Assembly (NCBI GenBank): GCA_025464095.1 | Contig: JAODMF010000021.1 | Location: 1 to 64,000, forward strand | Length of the DNA stretch: 64,000 nt | From: Glaciihabitans sp. | GTDB lineage: Bacteria; Actinomycetota; Actinomycetes; Actinomycetales; Microbacteriaceae | Direction of reading: 5' to 3' | Shown here: positions 34,296-43,217 of the stretch, in pieces | How positions within the stretch are numbered: the first letter of the stretch is position 1 | How the letters are laid out: every line of letters starts with the position of its first letter | Translations under genes and position numbers: made by a program | Notes under the pieces: generated by a model | The model's input: only the letters and a program-made list of their open reading frames with translations | Told to the model about the DNA's origin: nothing | Database searches by the model: none

Positions 34296-35551
34296 CAGGC
34301 GACCCGCTCGGCGATGTCGGTTCGGAAGTGTGACCCCTCGAGGTGGATGTGCTCCAGCGCCGCGTACGCCTTCGCGCGCGCGTCGGCGAACGTGTCGCCC
34401 GTTGCGACGACGCTGAGCACGCGTCCGCCGGTGGCAACGAAGCCGCCGTCGATAGTCGCCGTCGCGGCGTGGGCGATGGTGACGTCCGTCACATCCTGGA
34501 GGCCCGTGATCGGTCGGCCGGTGATCGGATTCTCCGGGTATCCCTCGCTCGCTAGCACGACGGTAACGGCGACCTCATCCGAGAACTCCGGATGCGGCAG
34601 GCCGCCGAGGCCGCCCGTCGCCGCAGCGAACAGCAGCCCGCTCAGCGGGGTGACGAGTCGCGGCAGAACCACCTGCGTCTCCGGGTCACCGAAGCGGGCA
34701 TTGAACTCGATCACCCGGACCGAGTTGTCGGGGGCCACGATCAAGCCGCAGTAAAGCAGGCCGATGAAGGGCTTCTGCTCGTCAGCCAGCGCGTGGATCG
34801 TGGGCAGCGCAATGCGCTCGATCACGTCATCCACGAACCCCGCCGGCAGCCAGGGCAGCGGCGAGTACGCGCCCATGCCCCCGGTGTTCGGGCCGGCGTC
34901 GCGGTCGTACGCGCGCTTGTAGTCCTGGGCGGGGGAGAGCGGAAGAACGGTGTGCCCATCGCTCAACAGGAAGAGCGACACCTCCTGCCCCGCGAGGAAC
35001 TCCTCCACCAGCACAGCCCCGTGCTGCAACCAGTACTCGGCGTGTTCGAGGGCGGCGGTTCGATCGCCGGTGACCAGGACGCCCTTACCGGCGGCCAGCC
35101 CGTCGGCCTTGATCACGTACGGTGCGCCGTAGGCGTCGATCGCGCTCTCTGCCTCGTCGAGATTGCCCGCGCGGGTTGCCCTGCCGGTCGGTACGCCGGC
35201 GGCATCCATGATCCGCTTGGCAAACGTCTTACTGCCTTCGAGGGCCGCGGCGGCCTTGCTCGGGCCGAAGACGGCGATGCCGCGGGTGCGGAGCTTGTCT
35301 GCGACACCCGCGACCAGGGGCGCCTCCGGGCCGATGATGACGAGTTCGATCTCGTTGTCGATGGCGTACTCGGCGACGATGTCGCCGTTGGTGGGGTCGA
35401 GGGCCACGACTGGAACGTCGAGCGCGATTCCGGCATTACCGGGTGCGGCGGTGATCTCGTGCGGCGCCGCGTCTTCCGGCACCGTCTCACGCAGCAGCGC
35501 GGTGATGATGGCGTGCTCGCGGGCACCGGAACCGAGAACGAGAATTCGCAC
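34295..35551 (-). CDS. purD: Phosphoribosylamine-glycine ligase
   Basis: 418-residue ATP-grasp enzyme making GAR. VLGSGAREHAI at the N-terminus, VFGPSKAAAALEGSK, YVIKADGLAAGKGVLV (ATP-grasp), GPNTGGMGAYSP and IEFNARFGDPETQ are all present. The GTG at 35551 lies 6 nt after TACTCT, so the purDC mRNA is probably leaderless. Confidence 0.97.
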   Translation of the reverse strand: MRILVLGSGAREHAIITALLRETVPEDAAPHEITAAPGNAGIALDVPVVALDPTNGDIVAEYAIDNEIELVIIGPEAPLVAGVADKLRTRGIAVFGPSKAAAALEGSKTFAKRIMDAAGVPTGRATRAGNLDEAESAIDAYGAPYVIKADGLAAGKGVLVTGDRTAALEHAEYWLQHGAVLVEEFLAGQEVSLFLLSDGHTVLPLSPAQDYKRAYDRDAGPNTGGMGAYSPLPWLPAGFVDDVIERIALPTIHALADEQKPFIGLLYCGLIVAPDNSVRVIEFNARFGDPETQVVLPRLVTPLSGLLFAAATGGLGGLPHPEFSDEVAVTVVLASEGYPENPITGRPITGLQDVTDVTIAHAATATIDGGFVATGGRVLSVVATGDTFADARAKAYAALEHIHLEGSHFRTDIAERVA

Positions 35552-35601
35552 CTAGCCAGAGTACCGGCCCGGGTCGGGCCCGGAGTCGGTACCGTTGACG
35601 G

Positions 35602-35964
35602 ATGGCACGGGCACGCATCGCAGACGGCGTTGGCTCCGCCGCGGTCACCGCCGCGCTCGCCGGTGCAACCGGGCGGGACACCATCGCGATGGCCGTTCGC
35701 TACACGCTGCAGCTGCTCGCCGAGCGGGCAGAGGGAAACACGGTGGAGGTTCGCGTGCCGCCCTACGGTGCGGTGCAGGCGATTGAGGGTCCGCGCCACA
35801 CGCGCGGCACGCCACCCAATGTGATCGAAATGGATGCCGCCACCTGGCTCGCGCTGGCGGGCGGTTCCCTGGACTGGTCGGCTGCGATCGCGACCGGCCG
35901 GGTCGCGGCATCCGGCTCCCGCGCTGACCTCACGGACTACCTGCCGATAGTGCCTGCCTCCTGA
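35602..35964 (+). CDS. Sterol-carrier-like protein (bacterial SCP ortholog)
   Basis: 120 residues, soluble alpha/beta. The string VRVPPYGAVQAIEGPRHTRGTPPNVIEMDAATWLALAGG, with RHTRG before the NVIE strand, is that of the bacterial SCP-2-like family often found beside purine genes in actinobacteria (recall). Likely lipid-binding, but not shown. ATG 35602 lies 6 nt after TACCGT, back-to-back with purD. Confidence 0.8.
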   Translation: MARARIADGVGSAAVTAALAGATGRDTIAMAVRYTLQLLAERAEGNTVEVRVPPYGAVQAIEGPRHTRGTPPNVIEMDAATWLALAGGSLDWSAAIATGRVAASGSRADLTDYLPIVPAS

Positions 35965-35983
35965 CGGATGCGACAATGGGTGC

Positions 35984-36298
35984 GTGAGTGAACCCGAAGA
36001 GACGCGCGAGCAGGTCAGCATCCGTCGGGCACCTCGGCTGACGCGCTTCCTCGTCCTCGGCGGCGTCCTCGGGATCGTCGTCACGTTCATCCTGACGGCC
36101 TCGTTCCCGGCAGACCCGTCGATCGGCTTCGGCCCGATCTTCGGCTACTTCGCGATCTATGGCGTGATCGGCGGCCTTCTGCTCGGTGCGGTCGTCGGCC
36201 TCATCTTCGAGCGGATCTCCATCCGTCGGGCGCGCACGCTCGAGGCCGAGGTCAGCTCAGCTGGTTCGCCTCAACCCAGGCAAGATATTCCGGAGTAA
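35984..36298 (+). CDS. Small membrane protein, unknown function
   Basis: 104 residues with two hydrophobic segments (about 22-42 and 52-75) joined by SFPADPSIGFGPIFG, and charged ends. Family not recognised; similar small proteins are sometimes labelled as K+-transport related, without evidence here. GTG 35984 lies 6 nt after GACAAT (35972-35977). Its 3' end overlaps the convergent purF by 47 bp. Confidence 0.7.
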   Translation: MSEPEETREQVSIRRAPRLTRFLVLGGVLGIVVTFILTASFPADPSIGFGPIFGYFAIYGVIGGLLLGAVVGLIFERISIRRARTLEAEVSSAGSPQPRQDIPE

Positions 36299-37709
36299 CC
36301 GTTCCGGTCACATACTCACCGGTGAAACAGCTCATCTCGAGTGCGGTGATGTCGGAGCCCTCCAGGATGGCGGCCTGCATGTCTGCGACCTCTTGGAAGA
36401 TCAGGTAGTCGCTCCCGAGCTCCGTGTTGATCTCCGGGATGCGCCGGCCGTGGGCGACGAGCTCCTGCCGTGACGGCATGTTGATGCCGTACACGTGCGG
36501 GTAGCGCACGGGCGGTGCCGCCGAGGTGAAGGTGACCTTGTTCGCGCCGGCCTCGCGGGCCATCTGCACGATCTCCTTCGAGGTGGTGCCGCGCACGATC
36601 GAGTCGTCCACGATCAGGATGTTCTTGCCCTTGAACTCGCTGGACATCGCGTTCAGCTTCTGCTTCACGCTCTTCTTGCGCTCCGCCTGTCCCGGCATGA
36701 TGAACGTTCGACCCACGTAGCGGTTCTTGTAGAAGCCCTCGCGGTACTCGACGCCGAGCTTCTGTGCGACCTGCATGGCGGCGGGACGTGACGAGTCCGG
36801 GATGGGCATGACGACGTCGATATCCCCCATCGGCGTGTATTTGGCGATGGTGTCTGCGAGTCGGTTGCCGAGACGCAGGCGGGCCTCGTACACGGAGATG
36901 CCGTTCATCACGGAGTCGGGGCGGGCGAGATAGACGTACTCGAACGAGCAGGGGATGAGTCGCGGATTCGCCGCGCACTGCTGCGAGACCATCTCGCCGT
37001 TGGAGGCGATGAAGATGGCCTCGCCCGGAGCGACGTCGCGCACGAAGTCGTAGCCGGCGCTCTCGAGGACGAGCGATTCGGATGCGACGATCCAGTCCTC
37101 ACCGGTGAACCCGGTCTGGCGGCGGCCGAGAACCAGCGGGCGGATGCCGAACGGGTCGCGGAAGGCGAGCAGGCCATGACCGGCGATGAGGGCGATCGCG
37201 GCGTAGGAGCCCTCCACGCGCTCGTGCAGGCGGGAGATGGCCTTGAACACCTGGTCGGGATCGAGGTCGGTGCCGGAGACCTGCGCCTGCAGTTCGTTGG
37301 CGAGAACATTGACGAGCAGCTCGGTGTCGCTGGACGTGTTGAGGTGGCGGCGGTCGATGTGGAACAGCTCTTCGGTGAGCTCACGCGTGTTCGTCAGGTT
37401 GCCGTTGTGGATGAGGGTAATGCCGTAGGGCGCGTTCACGTAGAACGGCTGCGCCTCCTGCTCGTCGGCGGCGTTGCCTTTGGTCGCGTAGCGCACGTGA
37501 CCGAGCCCCATGTTGCCGAGGAGGTTGCGCATGTCGCGCGTGCGGTACGCCTCGCGAACCTGGCCGCGGGCCTTCTGCATGTGCAGGGTGCTGCCCTCGG
37601 CGGTGGCGATGCCCGTCGAATCCTGGCCGCGGTGCTGCAGCAGTAGCAGGGCGTCATAGACCTGCTGGTTGACCGGTTGTGATGAAACGATTCCGACGAT
37701 GCCGCACAT
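36252..37709 (-). CDS. purF: Amidophosphoribosyltransferase
   Basis: First committed enzyme of purine synthesis: PRPP plus glutamine to phosphoribosylamine. 485 residues. It begins MCGIVGIV, so the Ntn-type nucleophile Cys2 is exposed after Met removal with no propeptide. HRGQDSTGIA, GHVRYATKG, IHNGNLTN, DPFGIRPLVLG, and the PRPP loop ILIVDDSIVRGTTSKEIV are seen. ATG 37709 chosen over a much longer upstream frame that reads antisense to purM. Divergent from purM. Confidence 0.97.
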   Translation of the reverse strand: MCGIVGIVSSQPVNQQVYDALLLLQHRGQDSTGIATAEGSTLHMQKARGQVREAYRTRDMRNLLGNMGLGHVRYATKGNAADEQEAQPFYVNAPYGITLIHNGNLTNTRELTEELFHIDRRHLNTSSDTELLVNVLANELQAQVSGTDLDPDQVFKAISRLHERVEGSYAAIALIAGHGLLAFRDPFGIRPLVLGRRQTGFTGEDWIVASESLVLESAGYDFVRDVAPGEAIFIASNGEMVSQQCAANPRLIPCSFEYVYLARPDSVMNGISVYEARLRLGNRLADTIAKYTPMGDIDVVMPIPDSSRPAAMQVAQKLGVEYREGFYKNRYVGRTFIMPGQAERKKSVKQKLNAMSSEFKGKNILIVDDSIVRGTTSKEIVQMAREAGANKVTFTSAAPPVRYPHVYGINMPSRQELVAHGRRIPEINTELGSDYLIFQEVADMQAAILEGSDITALEMSCFTGEYVTGTVTPEYLAWVEANQLS

Positions 37710-37740
37710 GCGTAGGCGTGGCTCCCGAGGTGGAGGGGAA

Positions 37741-37756
37741 GTACCCATCCGGGTAC
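37741..37756. promoter_or_regulatory. Inverted repeat in the purF-purM intergenic region
   Basis: GTACCC-ATCC-GGGTAC, perfect 6-bp arms, 31 nt upstream of the purF start. A TAGACC -10-like box for purF abuts it. It could be an operator or a 5' UTR hairpin. Confidence 0.5.
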
Positions 37757-37826
37757 GGTCTAGTTTCTCACACTCGCTCGACCGTCGGCTGCGAGCAGAC
37801 CGCGCGACGCCGGTACGCTGGTTGGC

Positions 37827-38936
37827 GTGACAGAGGACTCCTCCACCAGTTATCGGCAAGCCGGCGTCGACACCGCTGCGGGCGACCTCGCTGTCGAGTT
37901 GATGAAGTCGGCGGTCACCCGGACCCATGGTCCCGAAGTTCTCGGTGGGGTCGGCGGGTTCGCCGGTCTCTTCGACGTCTCGTTTCTCAAGGCCTACACG
38001 AAGCCGCTGCTGGCGACATCGACGGATGGGGTCGGCACCAAGGTCGCGATCGCCCAGGCTCTCGACAAACACGACACGATCGGCCAGGACCTCGTGGGCA
38101 TGGTTGTCGATGACATCGTCGTCGTCGGTGCCAGGCCGCTCTTCATGACCGACTACATCGCCTGCGGTCGTGTCGTGCCGGAGCGCATCGCCGACATCGT
38201 CGCAGGCATCGCCCGCGCGTGCTCCGAAACGCGAACCGCCCTTGTCGGTGGCGAGACGGCCGAGCATCCGGGGCTTCTCGGCCCCGACGATTACGACGTC
38301 GCGGGGGCGGCGGTCGGCGCCGTCGAGTCGGACGCGCTGCTCGGCCCGCACCTCGTTGCCGAGGGCGACGCCGTCATCGCGATCGGGTCATCCGGACTGC
38401 ACTCGAATGGCTTTTCACTGGTGCGGCACATTCTCGCCGGCAACCGGGTCGGCTACCTCGACCGGTCAGACGACCTGGGCGGCATCGTGGGTGAGGTGCT
38501 GCTCGAGCCGACCCGCTTGTACACGGCGCCACTGCTGCGGCTGATCTCCGATCCGCGGGTGGGCCTCTCCGTGCACGCGCTGAGCCACGTGACCGGGGGA
38601 GGCATCGCCGCAAACCTCGCGCGCGTGCTGCCGGTCGGCGCCTGGGCGGAGCTCGATCGCTCCAGCTGGTCGCCTCCGCCGGTGTTCCGCGTGCTTGCTG
38701 ACATGGGCGGCATTTCGCTGCGGGAGACCGAGGGGACCTGGAACCTCGGCATCGGAATGATCGCCGTCGTTGCCGAGTCGGCTGTTGAGAGCGTGCTGGA
38801 GCGGCTCGCGACGGATGGCCTGCCGGCATGGGTGGTCGGCTCCGTGTCGACAACCGTGCGCGATTTCGCCGGTTTCGAGCAGGGAGCGAAGGGTGTCAAC
38901 GGGGGCGCCGTGCGCCTCGCGGGGCAGTTCGCCTAG
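37827..38936 (+). CDS. purM: Phosphoribosylformylglycinamidine cyclo-ligase
   Basis: Makes AIR from FGAM. 369 residues. YRQAGVDTAAGD (ATP-site loop), LLATSTDGVGTKVAIA, GQDLVGMVVDDIVVVGA, ALVGGETAEHPG, SSGLHSNGFSLVR and HVTGGGIAANLARVLP are family-specific. GTG 37827 lies 7 nt after TACGCT (37814-37819). It shares CTAG stop bases with the convergent DUF3073 gene. Confidence 0.97.
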   Translation: MTEDSSTSYRQAGVDTAAGDLAVELMKSAVTRTHGPEVLGGVGGFAGLFDVSFLKAYTKPLLATSTDGVGTKVAIAQALDKHDTIGQDLVGMVVDDIVVVGARPLFMTDYIACGRVVPERIADIVAGIARACSETRTALVGGETAEHPGLLGPDDYDVAGAAVGAVESDALLGPHLVAEGDAVIAIGSSGLHSNGFSLVRHILAGNRVGYLDRSDDLGGIVGEVLLEPTRLYTAPLLRLISDPRVGLSVHALSHVTGGGIAANLARVLPVGAWAELDRSSWSPPPVFRVLADMGGISLRETEGTWNLGIGMIAVVAESAVESVLERLATDGLPAWVVGSVSTTVRDFAGFEQGAKGVNGGAVRLAGQFA

Positions 38937-39142
38937 GCAGACTTGCTGGCGTCGCCGGCATCCTCGGATGCGCCATCATCGAGGTATTCGGCCCACTTGT
39001 CGAGTTCTGGTGAGACCTCGAAAGAAGGGTGTGGACCACTGTGCAGTTCGTTGGCAAGCGCGCCGTAGTTAGTGTCCGGGCTGTAGTACTTCAGGTCCCG
39101 GGCGACTTTGGTGTGTTTTGCTTTTTGACGGCCGCGCCCCAT
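38933..39142 (-). CDS. DUF3073 family small protein
   Basis: 69 residues, highly basic N-terminus MGRGRQKAKHTKVARDLKYY followed by SPDTNYGALANEL and an acidic C-terminus. This is the DUF3073 pattern, conserved in actinobacteria and commonly next to purM (recall). The basic start suggests nucleic-acid or ribosome contact (inference). ATG 39142 has GAGGGGG upstream; a TAGATT box near 39170 is a candidate -10. Confidence 0.88.
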   Translation of the reverse strand: MGRGRQKAKHTKVARDLKYYSPDTNYGALANELHSGPHPSFEVSPELDKWAEYLDDGASEDAGDASKSA

Positions 39143-39282
39143 GCGTGACCCCCTCATCTAAAAACGTGCGACTGACAGGTGAAAATCTAGCGTTCACTTT
39201 ATCATGCGCCCCCTGTTCGAATTGCGCTGTGTCAACAGTCCGATCACTGACCCGCGCGTCGCCTTGACGGTAACGTTGACGG

Positions 39283-40377
39283 GTGGCATCCCCTGAAACC
39301 GACACGTCTGTAGTCGTGATCGGCGCTGGGCAGGCGGGTCTGTCCGTTTCGTTCTATCTGAAGCGGCTCGGCCTCGACCCCGGCAACGACTTCGTGGTCT
39401 TCGACCGCGGCCCGGTGACCGGCGGCGCGTGGCAGCACCGGTGGGAGGCCCTGCGGCTCGGCACCGCGCACAGGGTCAACGACCTGCCGGGTATGGATGA
39501 GCTCGGCCTCAGCTTCGAGACAGCGGACCGCACGCTGCCCGCGAAGCAGGTGATCGCCGACTACTACCGCCAGTACGAGGATCACTACGGGTTCCAGGTC
39601 GTGCGCCCGGCGGTCGTCACCCGTGTCGTCAACCGGGGAGTGAACCTGGCGGTCACCTTCGATGCCCCGGGCGGTGAGCAGGAGCTGACGACCCAGGTCA
39701 TCGTCAACGCGACGGGCACCTGGCGCTCCCCGTTCATCCCCTGGTACCCGGGTCGGGACTCATTCCTGGGCAAGCACGTCCACACCAACGACTACTCCAG
39801 CGCGCAGGATTTCGCGGGCAAGAGCGTGGTCGTTGTCGGCGGCGGCACTTCGGCGATCGGATTCCTCCTGGAACTGGAACATTCGGCATCCCACCTCACC
39901 TGGGTGAGTCGCCGCCCGGTCGAGTTTCTCGACGAGGGCGTGCTCGACATGGAGGCCGGCATCAGCGCGGTGAACAAGCAGGATGAGGCCGCCCGTGCCG
40001 GCCGCGCCCTGCCGAGCATCGTCAGCGGCACCGGGGTGCCGCGCACCCGCCGCATCCAGGCCGGCATCGAACGCGGCGTGCTCGTTGCGAAGCCGATGTT
40101 CTCCGCGATCGAACCGGACGGCGTGCGGTGGGCGGACGGCACGTTCCAACAGGCGGACGTCATCCTCTGGGCAACCGGTTTCCGCCCGGAACTGCGTCAC
40201 CTCTCGCCGCTGCGGCTCCGCGAGAAAGCGGGCGGCATCACCGTCGCGCAGGGATCCTCGTGGAAGGACCCTCGCATCTTCTTCGCGGGCTACGGCCCGC
40301 AGGCGAGCACCATTGGCGCCAACCGCGCGGGGCGCACGATCGCGCGCCAGGTCGTAGCGAACCTGAGCAGCCGCTAA
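39283..40377 (+). CDS. Flavin-containing monooxygenase-like NAD(P)H oxidoreductase
   Basis: 364 residues. FAD-binding GAGQAG (about 14-19), WQHRWEALRLGTAHRVNDLPG, NATGTWRSPFIPWYPG, NADPH-binding VVVGGGTSAIG (about 185), and the ILWATGFRPE motif before the C-terminus. It fits the trimmed FMO / CzcO-like group. Substrate unknown. GTG 39283 lies 6 nt after TAACGT (39271-39276). A long palindromic element follows the stop codon. Confidence 0.85.
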   Translation: MASPETDTSVVVIGAGQAGLSVSFYLKRLGLDPGNDFVVFDRGPVTGGAWQHRWEALRLGTAHRVNDLPGMDELGLSFETADRTLPAKQVIADYYRQYEDHYGFQVVRPAVVTRVVNRGVNLAVTFDAPGGEQELTTQVIVNATGTWRSPFIPWYPGRDSFLGKHVHTNDYSSAQDFAGKSVVVVGGGTSAIGFLLELEHSASHLTWVSRRPVEFLDEGVLDMEAGISAVNKQDEAARAGRALPSIVSGTGVPRTRRIQAGIERGVLVAKPMFSAIEPDGVRWADGTFQQADVILWATGFRPELRHLSPLRLREKAGGITVAQGSSWKDPRIFFAGYGPQASTIGANRAGRTIARQVVANLSSR

Positions 40378-40380
40378 CCC

Positions 40381-40454
40381 CCTGAACACGAGTTACCCAC
40401 TTTGGCCGCTATCTGAGGCGAAATAGCGACAAAAGTGGGCAACTCGTGTTCAGG
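40381..40454. repeat. Palindromic intergenic element, family B, copy 1
   Basis: The left arm CCTGAACACGAGTTACCCAC pairs with GTGGGCAACTCGTGTTCAGG on the right with one mismatch. The inner arms GCCGCTAT and ATAGCGAC pair partly. It lies between the 3' ends of two convergent genes, so it may serve as a bidirectional terminator. Confidence 0.85.
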
Positions 40455-40464
40455 AGTTCAGGGG

Positions 40465-42339
40465 TCAGGGGGCGAGGATGCTGGCGAGCACCGAGATGGC
40501 CGCGGCGGCACTCCAGGCCTGCGGCCGACAGGCGGCCGGGTAGGGGACCGGACGGCCCGCCGCGGTCGCCGGGTCACCCGAGTGCAGTTCCGGCATCCGA
40601 TAGTCGAAGGCGGATGCCGCAGCGAGCAGCCCCTCGATGAGCGGAGCGGCCTGCTCGCGGAAACCCGCCCTGGTCAGGCCGGCAATTGCGATGGCGGTGT
40701 CATGGGTCCACACGCTTCCGCCGTGGTAGCTGAGCGGCCAGTACCCGGCTGAACTGGTTGCCATCGTGCGAAGTCCGTAGCCGCTGTTCAGTTCGGGCGA
40801 ACTGAGCCGATCGGCAACGAGCTTCGACTCGGCCTCGTCGAGGATGCCCGTGCCGAGCAGGTGGCCGATATTGCTGGTGAGGCTGTCGACCGCGCGCTTG
40901 TCGGCATCCAGTGCAATGGCGGGGTACGCGCCGTCGGGATCGTCGATCCAGAAGCTGGCGCGGAAGCGTTCCTGCAGTGCCCCGGCCCAGCTGCGCCACT
41001 CATCACCGTGTTCGCCGAAGTGCTCCAGCAGGTCCGCGCCGTGCATCGCAGCTTCGTAGGCGTAGGCCTGCACCTCGCAGAGCGCGATCGGCCCGGTGGC
41101 GAGCCGGCCGTCCTTCCACTGCACGGAGTCGCCGGAATCTTTCCAGCCCTGGTTTGCCAGCCCTCGACCCGACTCGTCGATGTACTCGAGCAGGCCATCG
41201 CCGTCCGCATCGCCGTAGTCGCGCATCCAGGCCAGCGCCGCGGTCAGGTTGGGCAGCAGCGCGCGAACCTCGGAGTCCGGCAGGCCGGCCCGCCAGGCGT
41301 CGTGCAGCAGGCAGATCCACAGGGCCGTCGCATCCACCGTCCCGTAGTACAGCGGCGGCAGCTCGATGTCGTTCTCGATCGAGAGGGTGCCGCGCCGCAG
41401 CTCGTGCATGATCTTGCCTGGCTGCTCGGCGGTGTTCGGGTCGCTTTTGGTGCCCTGCAGCGCCGCGAGCACCCGCAGCGTGCCACCCGCCGTTCCCGTG
41501 CCGAGGGGGAGCAGGAACCGCGCGGCCCAGAGCGCATCACGCCCGAACAGCGTGAAGAACCACGGGGCTCCCGCCCCAAGAAAACTGGATGCCGGATCGG
41601 CCACGGTGGTCATCCGAAGCGCCCGCAGGTCGTCGACCGCGCGCTCGACCCACCGCCCGACGCGCTCGTCTGTCGCGGGAAGCTGCGGCAGGACCCAGTC
41701 CGGCTCCGTCGTGGACGCGGCGACGACCGCGTGCACGTCGGTCGCGTCGACACTCCAGCCGACGCTCACCTCGCCGCCGGCTGGAATGGTGACGTCCCAG
41801 CGCAGCTCGAGGTTGGTCCGGCCGGCGAGCTTCGCGCCCGGCGCGGTGAGGGATGCCGACACGGCTCCGCCGCTCCACGTCGCCCCGCCTGTCGTCGTCT
41901 CGATCTCGGCACCGGGACCCGGTCGCCCGGCCTTCACGGCATCCATCCCGGCCAGGTCGCTGGCTAGCCGAACGAGCACTGAGGTCTCGATCGGCGTGGC
42001 AACCGCGGATTGCAGCGTGAGCGTTTCCGAGGCACCCGACGCGGTGACCACCCGTCGGTGCAGAAGGCGCACCCGCGGGTCGGCGCCAGCGCCATCCAGG
42101 TGCCGCAGGAGCGAGACGAACGACACCGCGCTCGCCCCCTCCGGGAGCGTCGCGATGGGCTCGCCGGCCGCGCCGCCGACCTCTACGGAGAGCTCGGAAA
42201 TCACCCTGACGTCGGACACGAACAGCCCGTGGATCGCCCGTGCACCCATGGACCCGTCAGCGGCTGACCACGCCTGGGCCGGCGCCCGAAGCACAACCGT
42301 CTCGTCGTGCAGGAGCGGCTGGCGATACGCGTCCGTCAC
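40465..42339 (-). CDS. Glycogen-debranching-type alpha-glucosidase (amylo-alpha-1,6-glucosidase-like)
   Basis: 624 residues. The N-terminal ~200 residues form the beta-sandwich of glycogen-debranching N-terminal domains (MGARAIHGLFVSDVRVISEL). The C-terminal (alpha/alpha)6 barrel has FFTLFGRDALWAARFLLPL, PLYYGTVDATALWICLLHDAW, YGDADGDGLLEYIDES, NQGWKDSGDSV and SVWTHDTAIAIAGL; the Asp/Glu residues there are candidate catalytic acids. Likely hydrolyses imported oligosaccharides. It overlaps the permease gene by 4 bp at the end of the ABC operon. Confidence 0.88.
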   Translation of the reverse strand: MTDAYRQPLLHDETVVLRAPAQAWSAADGSMGARAIHGLFVSDVRVISELSVEVGGAAGEPIATLPEGASAVSFVSLLRHLDGAGADPRVRLLHRRVVTASGASETLTLQSAVATPIETSVLVRLASDLAGMDAVKAGRPGPGAEIETTTGGATWSGGAVSASLTAPGAKLAGRTNLELRWDVTIPAGGEVSVGWSVDATDVHAVVAASTTEPDWVLPQLPATDERVGRWVERAVDDLRALRMTTVADPASSFLGAGAPWFFTLFGRDALWAARFLLPLGTGTAGGTLRVLAALQGTKSDPNTAEQPGKIMHELRRGTLSIENDIELPPLYYGTVDATALWICLLHDAWRAGLPDSEVRALLPNLTAALAWMRDYGDADGDGLLEYIDESGRGLANQGWKDSGDSVQWKDGRLATGPIALCEVQAYAYEAAMHGADLLEHFGEHGDEWRSWAGALQERFRASFWIDDPDGAYPAIALDADKRAVDSLTSNIGHLLGTGILDEAESKLVADRLSSPELNSGYGLRTMATSSAGYWPLSYHGGSVWTHDTAIAIAGLTRAGFREQAAPLIEGLLAAASAFDYRMPELHSGDPATAAGRPVPYPAACRPQAWSAAAAISVLASILAP

Positions 42340-43217
42340 TCCTTGACCGCCGCATCACTCGCGTTGAGGATGCGCTTCTGGAAGAAGAAGAACACAAGCG
42401 CGACCGGGATGGTCATCACCGCGGCTGCCGCGAGCTTGAGCGGGAACTGCGTGCCCTGGCTGAGTTGGCCGGAGGCGAGGGATGCGACGCCCTTCGTGAG
42501 CGTCGTGAGTTCGGGCGACTGCGTCGAGACGATGAAGTGCGCGAGCTCGTTCCACGAACCCTGGAACGACAGGATGATGATGGTGATCAGGGCGGGCCGC
42601 GCCATCGGCAGGACGACGGACCAGAATGTGCGGAACGGGCCGGCTCCGTCGATGCGCGCCTGCTCTTCGACGCTTATCGGAATCGACTCGAAGAAGTTCT
42701 TCATGATGAAGATGCCTGCCGCATCGGTCAGGAGCGGCACGATCATGCCGCTGAACGAGTCGTACATGCCGAGTTGGTTGATCACGAGGAACTTCGGGAT
42801 CAGCAGGACGATGCTCGGCACGGCCATGATCGCAACGAGCCCGGCGAAGAGGACATTGCGGCCCCGGAAATGCAGGCGCGAGAGTGCGTAGCCCGCGAGC
42901 GAGTTGAAGAATACGCGGCCGAGCGTCACGACGATCGTCACGATGGCCGAGTTGCGAAACCACAGTGGGAAGTCGGAGTTGAGGAACAGCTTCTGGTACG
43001 CCGCGGTCGTGAAGGTGGCCGGGATGAGCGAGAGCGGGTCGCTCGCGGCATCCGGCTCGGTCTTGAACGAGGTGGCGATGTCGATGAGGAACGGGAAGAT
43101 GTACCCGATCGCGATGATGATGAGCACCGCGTAGAGCACCGACCTGCCGAGGATCTGCGGCCCGGTCAGACGATCGCGGCGAATCGCCGGGCGGATGTCC
43201 GCCGCCGGCGCGCTCAT
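42336..43217 (-). CDS. Carbohydrate ABC transporter permease (MalG-type)
   Basis: 293 residues, six membrane helices. The ATPase-contact EAA loop reads EEQARIDGAGPFRTFWSVVLPMARPAL, near residue 200. Second of two permease subunits of a CUT1-type importer. The ATG at 43217 sits in an ATGA overlap with the upstream permease. No ATPase gene is in the operon, so a shared MsiK-like ATPase elsewhere is likely. Confidence 0.92.
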   Translation of the reverse strand: MSAPAADIRPAIRRDRLTGPQILGRSVLYAVLIIIAIGYIFPFLIDIATSFKTEPDAASDPLSLIPATFTTAAYQKLFLNSDFPLWFRNSAIVTIVVTLGRVFFNSLAGYALSRLHFRGRNVLFAGLVAIMAVPSIVLLIPKFLVINQLGMYDSFSGMIVPLLTDAAGIFIMKNFFESIPISVEEQARIDGAGPFRTFWSVVLPMARPALITIIILSFQGSWNELAHFIVSTQSPELTTLTKGVASLASGQLSQGTQFPLKLAAAAVMTIPVALVFFFFQKRILNASDAAVKE

